Positions 8,073-16,518 of a stretch of 23,719 bases of DNA are shown here, piece by piece. The notes below the pieces were generated by a model that saw only the letters and a list, made by a program, of their open reading frames with translations, did no database searches and had not been told where the DNA came from. A program made the position numbers and the translations under genes. How positions within the stretch are numbered: position 1 is the first letter of the stretch; every line of letters begins with the position of its first letter. Source of the stretch: Pseudomonadota bacterium (GTDB taxonomy: Bacteria; Desulfobacterota; Syntrophobacteria; Syntrophobacterales; Syntrophobacteraceae). The DNA lies in NCBI GenBank assembly GCA_023416335.1, contig JAEZHY010000150.1:1-23719 (forward strand), in the 5' to 3' direction.

Positions 8073-9572
8073 ATGGATACAGCAGTTGCGAAAGGCGCCA
8101 AGTCTTCCGCCAGAGAAATCGTAATTCAACCTGTAACCCGAATCGAAGGTCATGCCCGGATCGGGATCAAGCTCGACGCCGGCGGGGATGTCGAGCAAGC
8201 CCGCGTGCATATCATGGCCATGCGCGGATTCGAGAAATTCATCGAGGGCAGGGCGGCGGAAGAGGTTCCGGGAATAGTCACCCGCATTTGCGGGATCTGC
8301 CCCTGGCAGCACCACCTGGCTTCGAACAAGGCCGTGGACGGGTGTTTCGGCACAGAGGTGCCTCTGGCCGCGCGGCTCCTGCGGGAGCTTACGCAGGTGC
8401 TGGCGCATATAAGCGATAAGGTGCTGCATTTTTTCTTTCTTTCCGGCCCGGATTTTCTGGTCGATTCGCACGACCAGTCGGTCAGGAACATCATGGGATT
8501 TGCCCGCCAGTCGCCGGAGATGGCCGAAAGAATCATCAGCATGCGCCAACGCGGTCAGATGATGCTGGAGAGATTTGCCGGCAGGTCTATACATCCTGAA
8601 GCGATCGTGCCCGGAGGGTTCTCGAAGCCGATGAGCCGCCGCGAACGGGACGAAATGCGCGCGGAGGCCCTTGAGCAGCTCGAATTCGCCAAGTATGCGA
8701 TGGCATTTGCCAAGGAGCGGGTTTTCTCACGCTTCGATCCCGCGATGATGGACCTGGGAGGAGTCACGACCGGTTTTCTGGGAATGGTGAATCCCGAGGA
8801 CGGCAGTCTGAGCCTGAGCGAGGGGATCCTGAGGCTGATGCGGCCCGACGGATCCTTCCACGAATTCTCATCCCGCGAGTACACCGACTTCATCGGCGAG
8901 CATGTGGAACCCTGGTCTTATGCCAAATTTCCGTACGCCAGAGGCTGGGGGGACGGTTTCTCGATGGATCCGGACGATCCGCACGGGATATACAGGACAA
9001 ACTGCCTGGCGAGACTCAATGTGGCGGAATCCATTCCGACCCCGCTTGCCCAGTCCGAGCTTCTTGAATTTCGCGCTCTTTTTGGCAGACCGGCGCAATC
9101 TACCATGCTCTACCACTGGGCTCGGCTGATAGAACTCTTATATTGCTGCGAGCGTGTGGTACAACTGCTGGAGAATCCGGAAATCATCGACAACCAGGTG
9201 CGCAATGAGGTCATTCCCAGGGCGGGCCGCGGTGTCGGGTGCGTGGAAGCGCCTCGTGGAACTTTGATTCACGACTATTCCACGGATGAAAACGGTTGTA
9301 TAACGAGGGCCAATTTGATCGTGGGAACGACCCACAACCTGGCTCCGATCAATATGAGCGTCAGCAGGGCGGCCCGTGATCTCATCAAGAAAGGCCAGGT
9401 GAGCGAAGACGCCCTCAACAGGATAGAGATGGCCGTACGCGCCTATGACCCCTGAATTTCCTGCGCCACTCACTGCCTGGACGGCAGGAAGACGGTTGAA
9501 ATCAAGATCTGGGATGCCGGCGGAAAACTGATCACCGGGAGCGACATTTCGAATGGAAGACAAGCGGAATAA
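8073..9572 (+). CDS. mvhA: Selenoprotein: [NiFeSe] hydrogenase large subunit, MvhA type, UGA=Sec461
   Basis: This is the catalytic H2-activating subunit, 499 residues if the TGA at 9453-9455 is Sec461. The N-terminal metal motif RICGICPWQHH is at residues 71-81 (C73, C76). The C-terminal motif reads DPUISCATH (U461, C464, H467), which is the [NiFeSe] form of DPCxxCxxH. Stopping at the TGA would remove both C-terminal Ni ligands. After H467 a 32-residue tail follows, ending at a TAA at 9570-9572. It is presumably cut off by the maturation protease encoded at 1448. The start ATG at 8073 has AAGAGGAA upstream, 64 nt after mvhG. The tail overlaps the start of the next small gene by 20 nt. In methanococci the Sec-bearing end is a separate VhuU peptide, whereas here it is fused. 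Confidence 0.93.
9473..9487 (+). promoter_or_regulatory. Putative bacterial SECIS element for Sec461 of MvhA
   Basis: CTGCC (9473-9477) pairs with GGCAG (9483-9487) around a TGGAC loop. The loop starts 22 nt after the TGA, the same spacing as in the HdrC/CCG fusion gene. An alternative fold, CCTG/CAGG, is possible. The stem is the shortest of the three, so confidence is lower. Confidence 0.55.
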
Positions 9573-9795
9573 AAGACCGAAAGTTCGAGCGGAACGGTTG
9601 GACACCAAATGCGGTTACATCGGGCACATGACAGTGGATCAGATCAAGGAGCGTTCGTTCGGGGAGAACGTCAATGTTGCCTGCCCCGAGTGCGGGAAAA
9701 TTCACCTCACCCAGGAGGATATCGAGGAAGCCGAAGCCCTGAAGTGCCGGAAGACAAAAAGGTTTGAAAAAATAAAATCGGATGCGGAGATTTAG
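9553..9795 (+). CDS. Small Cys-rich (zinc-ribbon-like) protein, function unknown
   Basis: This is an 80-residue, highly charged reading frame whose start lies inside the mvhA C-terminal tail (20-nt overlap). It has Cys-Gly-Tyr-Ile-Gly-His near residue 20 and CPECGKIH near residue 44, which could bind zinc or an iron-sulfur cluster. The C-terminus is Lys/Glu-rich. CGGGAG lies about 11 nt upstream. I do not recognise the family. Its coupling to mvhA suggests a role in hydrogenase assembly or regulation, but that is inference. A real gene is likely but not certain. Confidence 0.55.
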   Translation: MEDKRNKRPKVRAERLDTKCGYIGHMTVDQIKERSFGENVNVACPECGKIHLTQEDIEEAEALKCRKTKRFEKIKSDAEI

Positions 9796-9897
9796 CTGAA
9801 GGTACAGAGAGCTGGACAAGGCTGATTTTTGCCGGTTCTCAAATTCGGGGGGCTTGAATCTTTTGTGATGGTGGAATGTATAACAAGTAAACGGTAA

Positions 9898-10010
9898 GGC
9901 GTGTAGGGTGGGTACCCCGCTTTTAGGGTGCCCACCGCCCAGCCATCCCGACAAGACTTGATCCGAGGGGACTGACGGTGGGCACGATGATGCTGTGCCC
10001 ACCCTACGCC
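9898..10010. repeat. GTAGGGTGGGCAC-family intergenic repeat, long form
   Basis: The outer arms are GGCG..TAGGGTGGG (9898-9912) and CCCACCCTACGCC (9998-10010). Inside, GGTGGGCAC (9977-9985) and GTGCCCACC (9995-10003) form a perfect 9-bp hairpin. Related elements are at 10324-10354 and 18745-18771, and a half element (CCCACCCTACGC) is near 19329. Confidence 0.7.
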
Positions 10011-10017
10011 ACTCTGG

Positions 10018-10043
10018 ATCCCGGCTCAAAAAACTGCCGGGAT
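10018..10043. repeat. Dispersed hairpin repeat, copy 2
   Basis: ATCCCGGC (10018-10025) and GCCGGGAT (10036-10043) flank a 10-nt loop. The copy at 427-453 has identical arms and similar flanks. Confidence 0.7.
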
Positions 10044-10085
10044 GACGGGATGGGGGCCGTGTTCGCTTTAAGGAAATACGCCGCT

Positions 10086-10127
10086 GGTTCCCAAGGTTCG
10101 CCTTGGGAACCCCGGCCGACAGGCCGG
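10086..10127. repeat. Two adjacent perfect hairpins, the first with a TTCG tetraloop
   Basis: GGTTCCCAAGG (10086-10096), TTCG and CCTTGGGAACC (10101-10111) form an 11-bp stem capped by a very stable tetraloop. CCGGCC (10112-10117), GACA and GGCCGG (10122-10127) form a second stem starting on the next base. No U-tract follows, so this is not a standard terminator. It may be an intergenic repeat or structured RNA. Confidence 0.6.
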
Positions 10128-10323
10128 ATAGTATCCGGTACGCGTTGTGCCGCTCAGGCCACTCTGTCGCAGCTTCTGCGCTTCGCACCCGGAAACAATT
10201 ACGGCCACCCAAGCTGGTACGCACAGCCGTCAAATTTATGCTATTTGTCCGCCGGTCTGCCGGGTTCGCTTTTGTGCCGGGCTGCCTGAAAACAGGAGAT
10301 GGCTTCATCGGGGTGGGCTGGAC

Positions 10324-10354
10324 GGTGGGCACCCCCAAAAGCCGGGTACCCACC
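10324..10354. repeat. GTAGGGTGGGCAC-family intergenic repeat, short form
   Basis: GGTGGGCACCC (10324-10334) pairs with GGGTACCCACC (10344-10354) with one mismatch. CTACGC follows, as in the other family members. Confidence 0.6.
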
Positions 10355-10490
10355 CTACGCGTCTGCCGTCCTCCGGAGTTTTTTGAACCGCACCGGCGGC
10401 GCAGTTGTAGGGGCTGGATGTCGGCTTCCGTCGGAATGGCGAACCTTGTGGTCTGTGATTCATCTGAATTTCCTTTCATAAAGCCCGGCC

Positions 10491-11156
10491 ATGTACGCAC
10501 AGGATAATCCAAAACCAAGAATCCGGCATATTCCCCGGCAGGCAGCCTCCGCCGAACTATCCGAACCGGCCGGCGTGCTCATGGGCGGCGGTGTCGCCAT
10601 CTATCCCACTGAGACATTCTATGCGCTCGGAGGCGTGCCGTTGCTGCCTGAAGCGGTGGCACGAATTTTCGACATCAAGGGACGGGACTTCAATAAGCCG
10701 CTCCCTCTCATTGCTTCCGACAGGGATGCCGTGATGCGCGCCGTCTCCGAATGGCCCGAAATTGCCGAACGTCTAGCGAGGGCGTTCTGGCCGGGGCCGC
10801 TGACGATCGTACTCCCGGCTTCGCCCGAACTCCCGCCCGCACTTCACGCCGGGACCGGAAAGATCGCGGTCAGGATTTCGTCCCACCCTGTCGCGGCTAT
10901 GCTTGCGAAAGCTTCCGGAGGGCTGCTTATTTCGACGAGCGCAAATAAGTCCGGCGAACCCGCACCGGTCGGACTCGACGAGATCTCGCCAAAATTGTGC
11001 GCTCATGTAGACGAAATTATCGATTCGGGCGTTCTTCCTGGTGGATTGCCTTCCACCATAGTGGATGTTGCTGCTTACGCGCCTGTTCTGGTGAGAGCCG
11101 GTGCGATCGACTGGGAAAAGATTCGGCAGGCAATTGAACCGGGAATAGCCGGTTAA
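10491..11156 (+). CDS. Threonylcarbamoyl-AMP synthase (Sua5/YrdC/YciO family)
   Basis: This is a 221-residue protein. The family makes L-threonylcarbamoyl-AMP from threonine, bicarbonate and ATP for the t6A37 modification of ANN-decoding tRNAs. Visible family features are YPTETFYALGG, IKGRDFNKPLPL, FWPGPLTIVL, ISTSANKSGEPAP and the PSTIVD segment near the C-terminus. Its length fits the short YrdC/TsaC type without the Sua5 extension. The start ATG at 10491 follows the repeat block without a strong ribosome site, so a slightly later start cannot be excluded. It stands alone: the next gene begins almost 200 nt later. The YciO subgroup is less well characterised, so the exact role is likely rather than certain. 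Confidence 0.88.
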   Translation: MYAQDNPKPRIRHIPRQAASAELSEPAGVLMGGGVAIYPTETFYALGGVPLLPEAVARIFDIKGRDFNKPLPLIASDRDAVMRAVSEWPEIAERLARAFWPGPLTIVLPASPELPPALHAGTGKIAVRISSHPVAAMLAKASGGLLISTSANKSGEPAPVGLDEISPKLCAHVDEIIDSGVLPGGLPSTIVDVAAYAPVLVRAGAIDWEKIRQAIEPGIAG

Positions 11157-11350
11157 TGTGGAAATTCGAGGGCAAATTGTATTAGAGTTGCCCGGCAGGC
11201 AGTTATAGCGGATGGGCTCCCTTCGATGCCTTTTCGAAATGTCGGCAGGGCGAACCTTTGCCGAAGTCGGAGAGAGATTTTAGCAAATTGGAATCTACTT
11301 TGCTCATTGCCGTTCGGCACTGAGTTTCATACATAGAAGAAGATCGAAAC

Positions 11351-13507
11351 GTGTTTGTTGCACTCATAATCTTTGGAACAATCGTTCTCATTTGCATATC
11401 CGCCTATGCGGTGTCGTTGCGCTGGCGGAGTCTCAACCGGGAACCCCGCGTCCTGCTTTCAGGCGGAGGAACGGGGGGGCACGTCAATCCCGCACTCGCC
11501 ATTGCCGAAGGAATCAAGGCGCGAGAGCCGGAAACACGGTTCCTTTACGTAGGTGTAAGAAACAAGGCGGAAAGCGTAATCGTAAGCAGGGCAGGGTACC
11601 AGCTCCGGTTTGTCCTCTCCGAGGGATACCCCGGTCTGCGGCCGTCTTTGCGTACGCTTCGTTTCCTTGCCAAGCTCAGCATCGGGGTTGCGCAATCCAT
11701 GGTCCTTCTTTCCGTGTTCGCTCCCAGGTGGATTGTGGCCACGGGAGGGTACGTGAGCGCTCCCATCATCGGAGCGGCGATCATCCTGAAGCGGCTCGGA
11801 ATTGCCCGTGTAAAGATCTTTCTCCACGAACAGAACAGTATCCCGGGGCAACTCAACGCCCTGATGGGGAAATGGGTGGACAAGGTCCTGCTGACTTTCC
11901 CACAGACTCTTTCCTTCTTTCCCAATGGGACGGTGGTAGGCTATCCCATCCGCCATTCAATCGTTCCGGTCTCGGCGGAGGAGGCAGGCTCCAGGATTTC
12001 GTTCAAGATTCCACCCGGTCGGGACGTGATTTTCGCTTTCGGAGGTTCCCAGGGGGCACGGACGATAAACCGGGCCGTGGTCGATTCGCTGCACTACCTC
12101 CTGCCGTACAGGGACAGGATATTCTTCATACACGGGACCGGCCTGTCCGGATCGGCCGAATACGATGCCGCATCGGATACGGCCCGGAGACTCGAAAAAG
12201 CGCTTACCCCGGAGGAACGGTCCCTGCTGGATGAGTTTTATTACCGGCAGGACTACTTCCATAATATTGCCGACATCTATTCGATCAGTACCCTGATCGT
12301 CTGCAGGAGCGGTGCCGGAAGCCTCAATGAAATATCGCGGATCGGCAAGCCCGCCCTGCTCATCCCGAAGGCGAACCTTCCGGGGGACCACCAGGTGATG
12401 AACGCCCGTGCCATGAAAAGCGCCGGAGCAGCCGAGGTCCTCTTTGAAGACACGATCAGGGAAGACGGCGTGCTGCTGGAAAAGGTGGACGGTAAAGTCC
12501 TCGCCGACAAGATCATCGGCCTGCTCGAAAAACCCGACCGGCTCGGGGAAATGGCCGACAGGAGCAAACAGTTCCTCAGGCGCAGGGCTATAGAGCGGAT
12601 TGTCAACGAAATCTACGGCGAAACGCGTTTCAAGGACGGCAACGGCTGTCAGCCGATTCCTTTCAAAGACCTTGTCGGCAGCAACCGGCTCCTTCAGACT
12701 CTCAACGGCGCCTACAGCAGGGCGGGGCGCAATTTCGATCCGCTCAACATCGTGGGAGATCCGGACGACCTGGAATACTACCGGCACCGCGCTGCGGGTC
12801 TGCTCAGCCATAAGTGCTGGCAGGACAGGAATCTGGGAGTCAAGCTGATCGGCCTCACGCGCTACAAGGAGATGCTCCCCACGCTCCTCGAAATGCTTTC
12901 CGACAAAACCCCCGTAAACCGGATCAAGCGGCTCTTCGGCGGCGATTTCGAGCAGGTCGGATTCATCCGGAGAAACATCGTCCATGCGCTGAAAGTGATG
13001 GATGAGTTCAGCGATGAGGTCGGGAGGCATCTTCTGGCTGCATTGGAGGACAATTATTTTGAAGTGCGCGCGGAGGCTTGCCGAACAGCGGCCCATTTCG
13101 GATCCTTCCTGGAAGGAGATCCGCTTTGGATGGATGCGCTTCGAAAGCAACTCAACGACGATTGCTTCGAGGTCGTAATCGAAGCCGCAAAAGCGCTGGG
13201 AGAAGTCGGAGCGGATGCGGAGGCGGTTGAAGCCCTGCTCACTCTCAATGAGTCCCACTACTGGCAGGTTCGCAATGCGGCCCTGCAAGGCATAAAACGG
13301 CTTGTCGAACGCGGTGTGGTCGATCCTACGCCGGACCTGCTGGTACGGACATCCGCCTTCATTCTCACCTCGACGGATTTCAAGCCTCATTTCCAGATAA
13401 AAGAGACATACACGGCCATTCGTGACCGTTCCAGGAGCAGGGCTAAACCCGAACCGGCGCAGGGTGCATCCACCCCTCAGGATCAGGCCGCGAGGAAAGT
13501 ACAATGA
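11351..13507 (+). CDS. MurG-like glycosyltransferase fused to C-terminal HEAT-like repeats
   Basis: This is a 718-residue protein. Residues 1-22 form an N-terminal membrane anchor. Residues 33 to about 420 are a complete MurG domain: GGGTGGHVNPALA (38-50), HEQNSIPGQLN, FGGSQGA, CRSGAGSLNE and the LPGDHQ..NA segment. MurG adds GlcNAc to lipid I to form lipid II at the inner face of the membrane. Residues from about 470 to 690 are helical, with HEAT-like repeats such as NYFEVRAEACRTAAHFG, CFEVVIEAAKALGEVG and HYWQVRNAALQGIKRL. Ordinary MurG is about 360 residues with neither the anchor nor the repeats. The start is GTG at 11351. The gene overlaps mraY by 4 nt (ATGA). No other dcw cell-wall genes are nearby, so this is probably a second, specialised pair. 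Confidence 0.88.
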   Translation: MFVALIIFGTIVLICISAYAVSLRWRSLNREPRVLLSGGGTGGHVNPALAIAEGIKAREPETRFLYVGVRNKAESVIVSRAGYQLRFVLSEGYPGLRPSLRTLRFLAKLSIGVAQSMVLLSVFAPRWIVATGGYVSAPIIGAAIILKRLGIARVKIFLHEQNSIPGQLNALMGKWVDKVLLTFPQTLSFFPNGTVVGYPIRHSIVPVSAEEAGSRISFKIPPGRDVIFAFGGSQGARTINRAVVDSLHYLLPYRDRIFFIHGTGLSGSAEYDAASDTARRLEKALTPEERSLLDEFYYRQDYFHNIADIYSISTLIVCRSGAGSLNEISRIGKPALLIPKANLPGDHQVMNARAMKSAGAAEVLFEDTIREDGVLLEKVDGKVLADKIIGLLEKPDRLGEMADRSKQFLRRRAIERIVNEIYGETRFKDGNGCQPIPFKDLVGSNRLLQTLNGAYSRAGRNFDPLNIVGDPDDLEYYRHRAAGLLSHKCWQDRNLGVKLIGLTRYKEMLPTLLEMLSDKTPVNRIKRLFGGDFEQVGFIRRNIVHALKVMDEFSDEVGRHLLAALEDNYFEVRAEACRTAAHFGSFLEGDPLWMDALRKQLNDDCFEVVIEAAKALGEVGADAEAVEALLTLNESHYWQVRNAALQGIKRLVERGVVDPTPDLLVRTSAFILTSTDFKPHFQIKETYTAIRDRSRSRAKPEPAQGASTPQDQAARKVQ

Positions 13508-14613
13508 TATACGAAATTTGCAACCTCCTGATTCCGCTCTCCGATCTGTTTTCATTCTGCCGCCTGGTGAACTATATCAGCTTCAGGGCCATCATGTCGG
13601 CCCTGACGGCAGTCATATTCCTTTTTCTTTTCAGCAAACCCTTTATTCTGTTTGTCCATCGCCACTGTTTACTGGACCAGGTCCGGGAAACCGGCGTCAG
13701 CTCGGCCTTCGATAAAAGCGGTACGCCCACTATGGGCGGGGGACTCATAATCGGGGCCGTCTTTCTTTCCATGGCCATCTGGGGTAACTGGCACAGCCCC
13801 TTCATGCTCTGCTCTCTTGCCGGGATGCTCTGGTTCGGGCTGCTGGGACTTTGGGACGATATCTCCAAGGTCAGGATGAAGAGCGGCGACAAGGGTCTTT
13901 CCGAGCGCACCAAGCTCATTTTGCAGGGCTTGTTCAGCCTCGTTTTCGCCTGGATTTGCGTCGGGCCGCTCGCTCCGCTCGGCAGCGGGCTTGCAACAAA
14001 GATTTATATCCCCTTTTACAAGTATCCCCTCATCGATCTAGGGCCGTACCTTTACGGACTCTTCATATTTTTGTTCGTGATTTTCGTCTCCAACGCCGTG
14101 AACATAACCGACGGGCTCGACGGGCTTGCGATAACTCCGTCCATATTCGTCGTCGTGGTCCTCGGAATTTTCGCCTACGTGGAAGGCAACAGGATCTACT
14201 CGAGCTACCTTTACTATCCCTTCCTGCGCGGGGCCGGAGAATTGACCATCTTCGGCGCGGCGTTCATCGGGGCGTGCCTTGGTTTTCTCTGGTATAACGC
14301 CTATCCGGCCCAGATTTTCATGGGTGATACCGGCTCGCTCGCGATCGGCGGCACCATGGCCGTGATATCCGTCCTGCTGAAGCAGGAAATGCTCTTCCCT
14401 CTTCTCGGCGGACTTTTCATTACGGAGGCTCTCAGCAGCCAGATCCAGGATAAAATCGGTGTACGGTGGATCGGACGGAGAATTTTCTACCGTGCGCCTC
14501 TGCACCATAATCTGCAGCACAAGGGCATTGCCGAAACCAAGGTGGTAATCCGACTGTGGATCGTTGCGGGTATTCTTGCCCTGATTTCCCTGGCAACCCT
14601 CAAGTTGAGGTAG
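13504..14613 (+). CDS. mraY: Phospho-MurNAc-pentapeptide transferase (MraY)
   Basis: This is a 369-residue polytopic membrane enzyme that moves phospho-MurNAc-pentapeptide from UDP to undecaprenyl phosphate, giving lipid I. Family motifs are GTPTMGGG (residues about 74-81), LGLWDDISKV (the catalytic Asp pair), NAVNITDGLDGLA, MGDTGSLAIGG and APLHHNLQHKG. About ten hydrophobic helices are visible. The start ATG overlaps the stop of the MurG-HEAT gene, so the products of consecutive steps (lipid I, then lipid II) are translationally coupled, with MurG first. This is the reverse of the usual dcw order, and the genes usually between them (murD, ftsW) are absent. A substrate variant of the family is possible. 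Confidence 0.92.
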   Translation: MIYEICNLLIPLSDLFSFCRLVNYISFRAIMSALTAVIFLFLFSKPFILFVHRHCLLDQVRETGVSSAFDKSGTPTMGGGLIIGAVFLSMAIWGNWHSPFMLCSLAGMLWFGLLGLWDDISKVRMKSGDKGLSERTKLILQGLFSLVFAWICVGPLAPLGSGLATKIYIPFYKYPLIDLGPYLYGLFIFLFVIFVSNAVNITDGLDGLAITPSIFVVVVLGIFAYVEGNRIYSSYLYYPFLRGAGELTIFGAAFIGACLGFLWYNAYPAQIFMGDTGSLAIGGTMAVISVLLKQEMLFPLLGGLFITEALSSQIQDKIGVRWIGRRIFYRAPLHHNLQHKGIAETKVVIRLWIVAGILALISLATLKLR

Positions 14614-14856
14614 TTTGTCGGCTGTCGGGTTCGTGCCGCATCGCGCGACACGAACAAAAACTCGTTCGGGAACAACGAATGCATGAAGGTGACAGCTTTG
14701 ACCTGATCCGCCCCTGAAGAGTCTCCGAATCTCCCGGTCCGACTGCTCCTGCTTCCCCTCTCGAATAATTGGACTCACCAGGCAGTGTAATAGTAAGTTG
14801 CAACCGACTGCGAAAATCCCTATCTATGCCGCACAAAGTCTTCCGGAGGAGCTGAA

Positions 14857-15387
14857 ATGGGTATTGCACTCTTTTATAGAATTGCCGACTTTTTGCGGGC
14901 TCGCTGCCCTAATTTGAGGGCGTGCTTTTTAACGCGATTTCAATTCGAAAAGGAAGAGTCCGCCAAGGTCCGTGAGAAGGCTGCAATCGACAAGGCGGAC
15001 AAGACAACGTTCTATGCCTGGCAGCGTAATCACATGGCCAATGAACGAACCTTCCTGGCCTGGTGCAGAACGGGAATTTCACTGATCGGCTTCGGATTTG
15101 TTATCGAGCGGTTCGATGTACTCATTCGCGAGATGCAGGATTTTACCGATCGTTACGGTGTTGCGAGCAAGGTCGTGCAGCAGGTTCCCGGTACGCGCCT
15201 GATGGGTATTGTGGCGCTCGGGCTGGGGGTCATCATTATCGTCCTTGCCGGCTGGCGTTTTTTCTATATCCGTAGGCATATCAACATGGCGGACAGCGAT
15301 TTCTCGGTCGTACCGGACACCTTCCTGCTCAGTTCGGTTCTGATAACGGTTGCGGCCGCGTTTGTTTTCTTTGCATTCTATTTTTAG
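14857..15387 (+). CDS. DUF202/YidH-family inner membrane protein
   Basis: This is a 176-residue protein of unknown function. The family signature NERTFLAWCRTGISLIGFGFVIERF is near residues 67-91 and forms the first membrane segment. Two more hydrophobic segments follow (MGIVALGLGVIIIVLAGW and the C-terminal LLSSVLITVAAAFVFFAF), giving three predicted helices. About 60 residues precede the domain, which is longer than typical. The ATG at 14857 has CGGAGGAGC upstream, so this start is supported. The next gene, panE, lies 54 nt downstream with no terminator visible and may be co-transcribed. Confidence 0.85.
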   Translation: MGIALFYRIADFLRARCPNLRACFLTRFQFEKEESAKVREKAAIDKADKTTFYAWQRNHMANERTFLAWCRTGISLIGFGFVIERFDVLIREMQDFTDRYGVASKVVQQVPGTRLMGIVALGLGVIIIVLAGWRFFYIRRHINMADSDFSVVPDTFLLSSVLITVAAAFVFFAFYF

Positions 15388-15441
15388 CGATTCGAGTGTA
15401 ATTTGATGAATGAGGCTTTGGGATAGAGGGGGAGGGATTCT

Positions 15442-16374
15442 ATGAAGATCTTGATACTTGGGGCGGGAGCAATGGGGAGTTTGTTCGGCGCCCGGCTTTC
15501 AGGGACGAGCGCTTCGGTTACCCTTTACAGCACCAATCGGGAGCACATGGAAGCCATCGGCCGAAACGGGCTCCAGATCGAAGAACTTGACGGGACAACC
15601 CGTACATTCCCGCTCACGACATGCAGCGAAATCGACCGGCTTCCCCGAGATCCCGACCTGGTCCTGGTCGTGGTCAAAACGTACGCAACCGATGCGGCCG
15701 TGGAATCCGTGAAGGGCCTTTGTTCGCCTTCGACGATTTTCCTGACTCTCCAGAACGGGATAGGCAACTGGGAACGCATTGCCGAGATTACGGGAAAGGA
15801 TGCGGTCCTGGCGGGAAGTACCGCGCAGGGGGCGACTTTGCTTGGACCCGGCAGGATCCGCCACGGCGGAAACGGTCCGACCTATATCGGCGAGCCGGGC
15901 GGCCCTCCGTCGGAACGCGTCCACAGGATTGTTGCACTGCTCCGGGAAGCGGGACTCGTGGCGGATCCGAGCGACAACGTAGAACGGCTCATCTGGGAAA
16001 AGCTCATCATAAACGTCGGAATCAATGCCATAACCGGCCTCACCGGGATCCGGAACGGCGCGATAGCCGAGATGCTCGAAGCCTCCGAGCTGTGTACTTC
16101 CGCCGTCGAGGAGGCAATCATAATCGCCGGGGCCAAAGGCTTTCCGATCGGAATGGAAATGATCGAGCGCGTCATCTCGGTTGCAGGTGCAACCGGCAGG
16201 AATCGTTCTTCCATGGGGCAGGATGTTGATAAAAAGAAGAAGACGGAGATCGATTCCATCAACGGTGCGATCGTCCGATACGGCAAGCAGCTCGGGATAC
16301 CTACTCCCGTCAACTATACGCTTACCTCTCTGATAAGAATCCTCGAATTCGGCTATTCGGGCCGAAAACCATAA
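15442..16374 (+). CDS. panE: 2-Dehydropantoate 2-reductase (ketopantoate reductase)
   Basis: This is a 310-residue NADPH-dependent reductase that turns ketopantoate into pantoate, the second step toward pantothenate and CoA. The Rossmann motif GAGAMGSLFGARL is at residues 7-19. VVVKTYAT, the LTLQNGIGNWE segment with the conserved Asn, and the KLIINVGINAITGL segment with the catalytic Lys region follow. A C-terminal helical domain has SSMGQDVDKKKKTEID, matching the family's SSMLQDxxxGRxTEID. The start has GGGGGAGGG upstream. It is followed by panB, which makes its substrate. Confidence 0.93.
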   Translation: MKILILGAGAMGSLFGARLSGTSASVTLYSTNREHMEAIGRNGLQIEELDGTTRTFPLTTCSEIDRLPRDPDLVLVVVKTYATDAAVESVKGLCSPSTIFLTLQNGIGNWERIAEITGKDAVLAGSTAQGATLLGPGRIRHGGNGPTYIGEPGGPPSERVHRIVALLREAGLVADPSDNVERLIWEKLIINVGINAITGLTGIRNGAIAEMLEASELCTSAVEEAIIIAGAKGFPIGMEMIERVISVAGATGRNRSSMGQDVDKKKKTEIDSINGAIVRYGKQLGIPTPVNYTLTSLIRILEFGYSGRKP

Positions 16375-16378
16375 ACTG

Positions 16379-16406
16379 TTGTAACGCATCGTTTTTCGGG
16401 TATAAT
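16379..16406 (+). promoter_or_regulatory. Sigma70-type promoter for panB
   Basis: TTGTAA (16379-16384), a 16-nt spacer and a perfect TATAAT (16401-16406) lie just after the panE stop. The predicted transcript start near 16413 would leave a leader of about 150 nt before panB. Confidence 0.65.
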
Positions 16407-16518
16407 CGACAGACCCTGAGGATAGGTTCGGCCTGTGCTGCTCCTGTGCCTTGAGCGGGATACTTTATTCCGGGGCAATGGAGGCTGCTCCGCCGGACTT
16501 CTTCCCTTACCATCAGAC

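Larger units (their letters stand above)
9796..10490. other. Non-coding block of hairpin repeats
   Basis: About 700 bp without a convincing gene. It contains an inverted-repeat element (9898-10010), the second dispersed hairpin (10018-10043), two back-to-back perfect hairpins (10086-10127) and another GGTGGG/CCCACC element (10324-10354). The open frames across it have low-complexity Arg/Pro/Ser composition typical of shadow frames. Confidence 0.6.

Noticed and set aside
11957..13555. Minus-strand ORF of 532 residues antisense to MurG-HEAT
   Set aside because: It is a shadow of a gene whose plus frame has complete family motifs.
14629..14655. GTTCGTG/CACGAAC inverted repeat after mraY as a terminator
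   Set aside because: It has a 7-bp stem with a 13-nt loop, and a run of A rather than T follows on the plus strand. The evidence is too weak.
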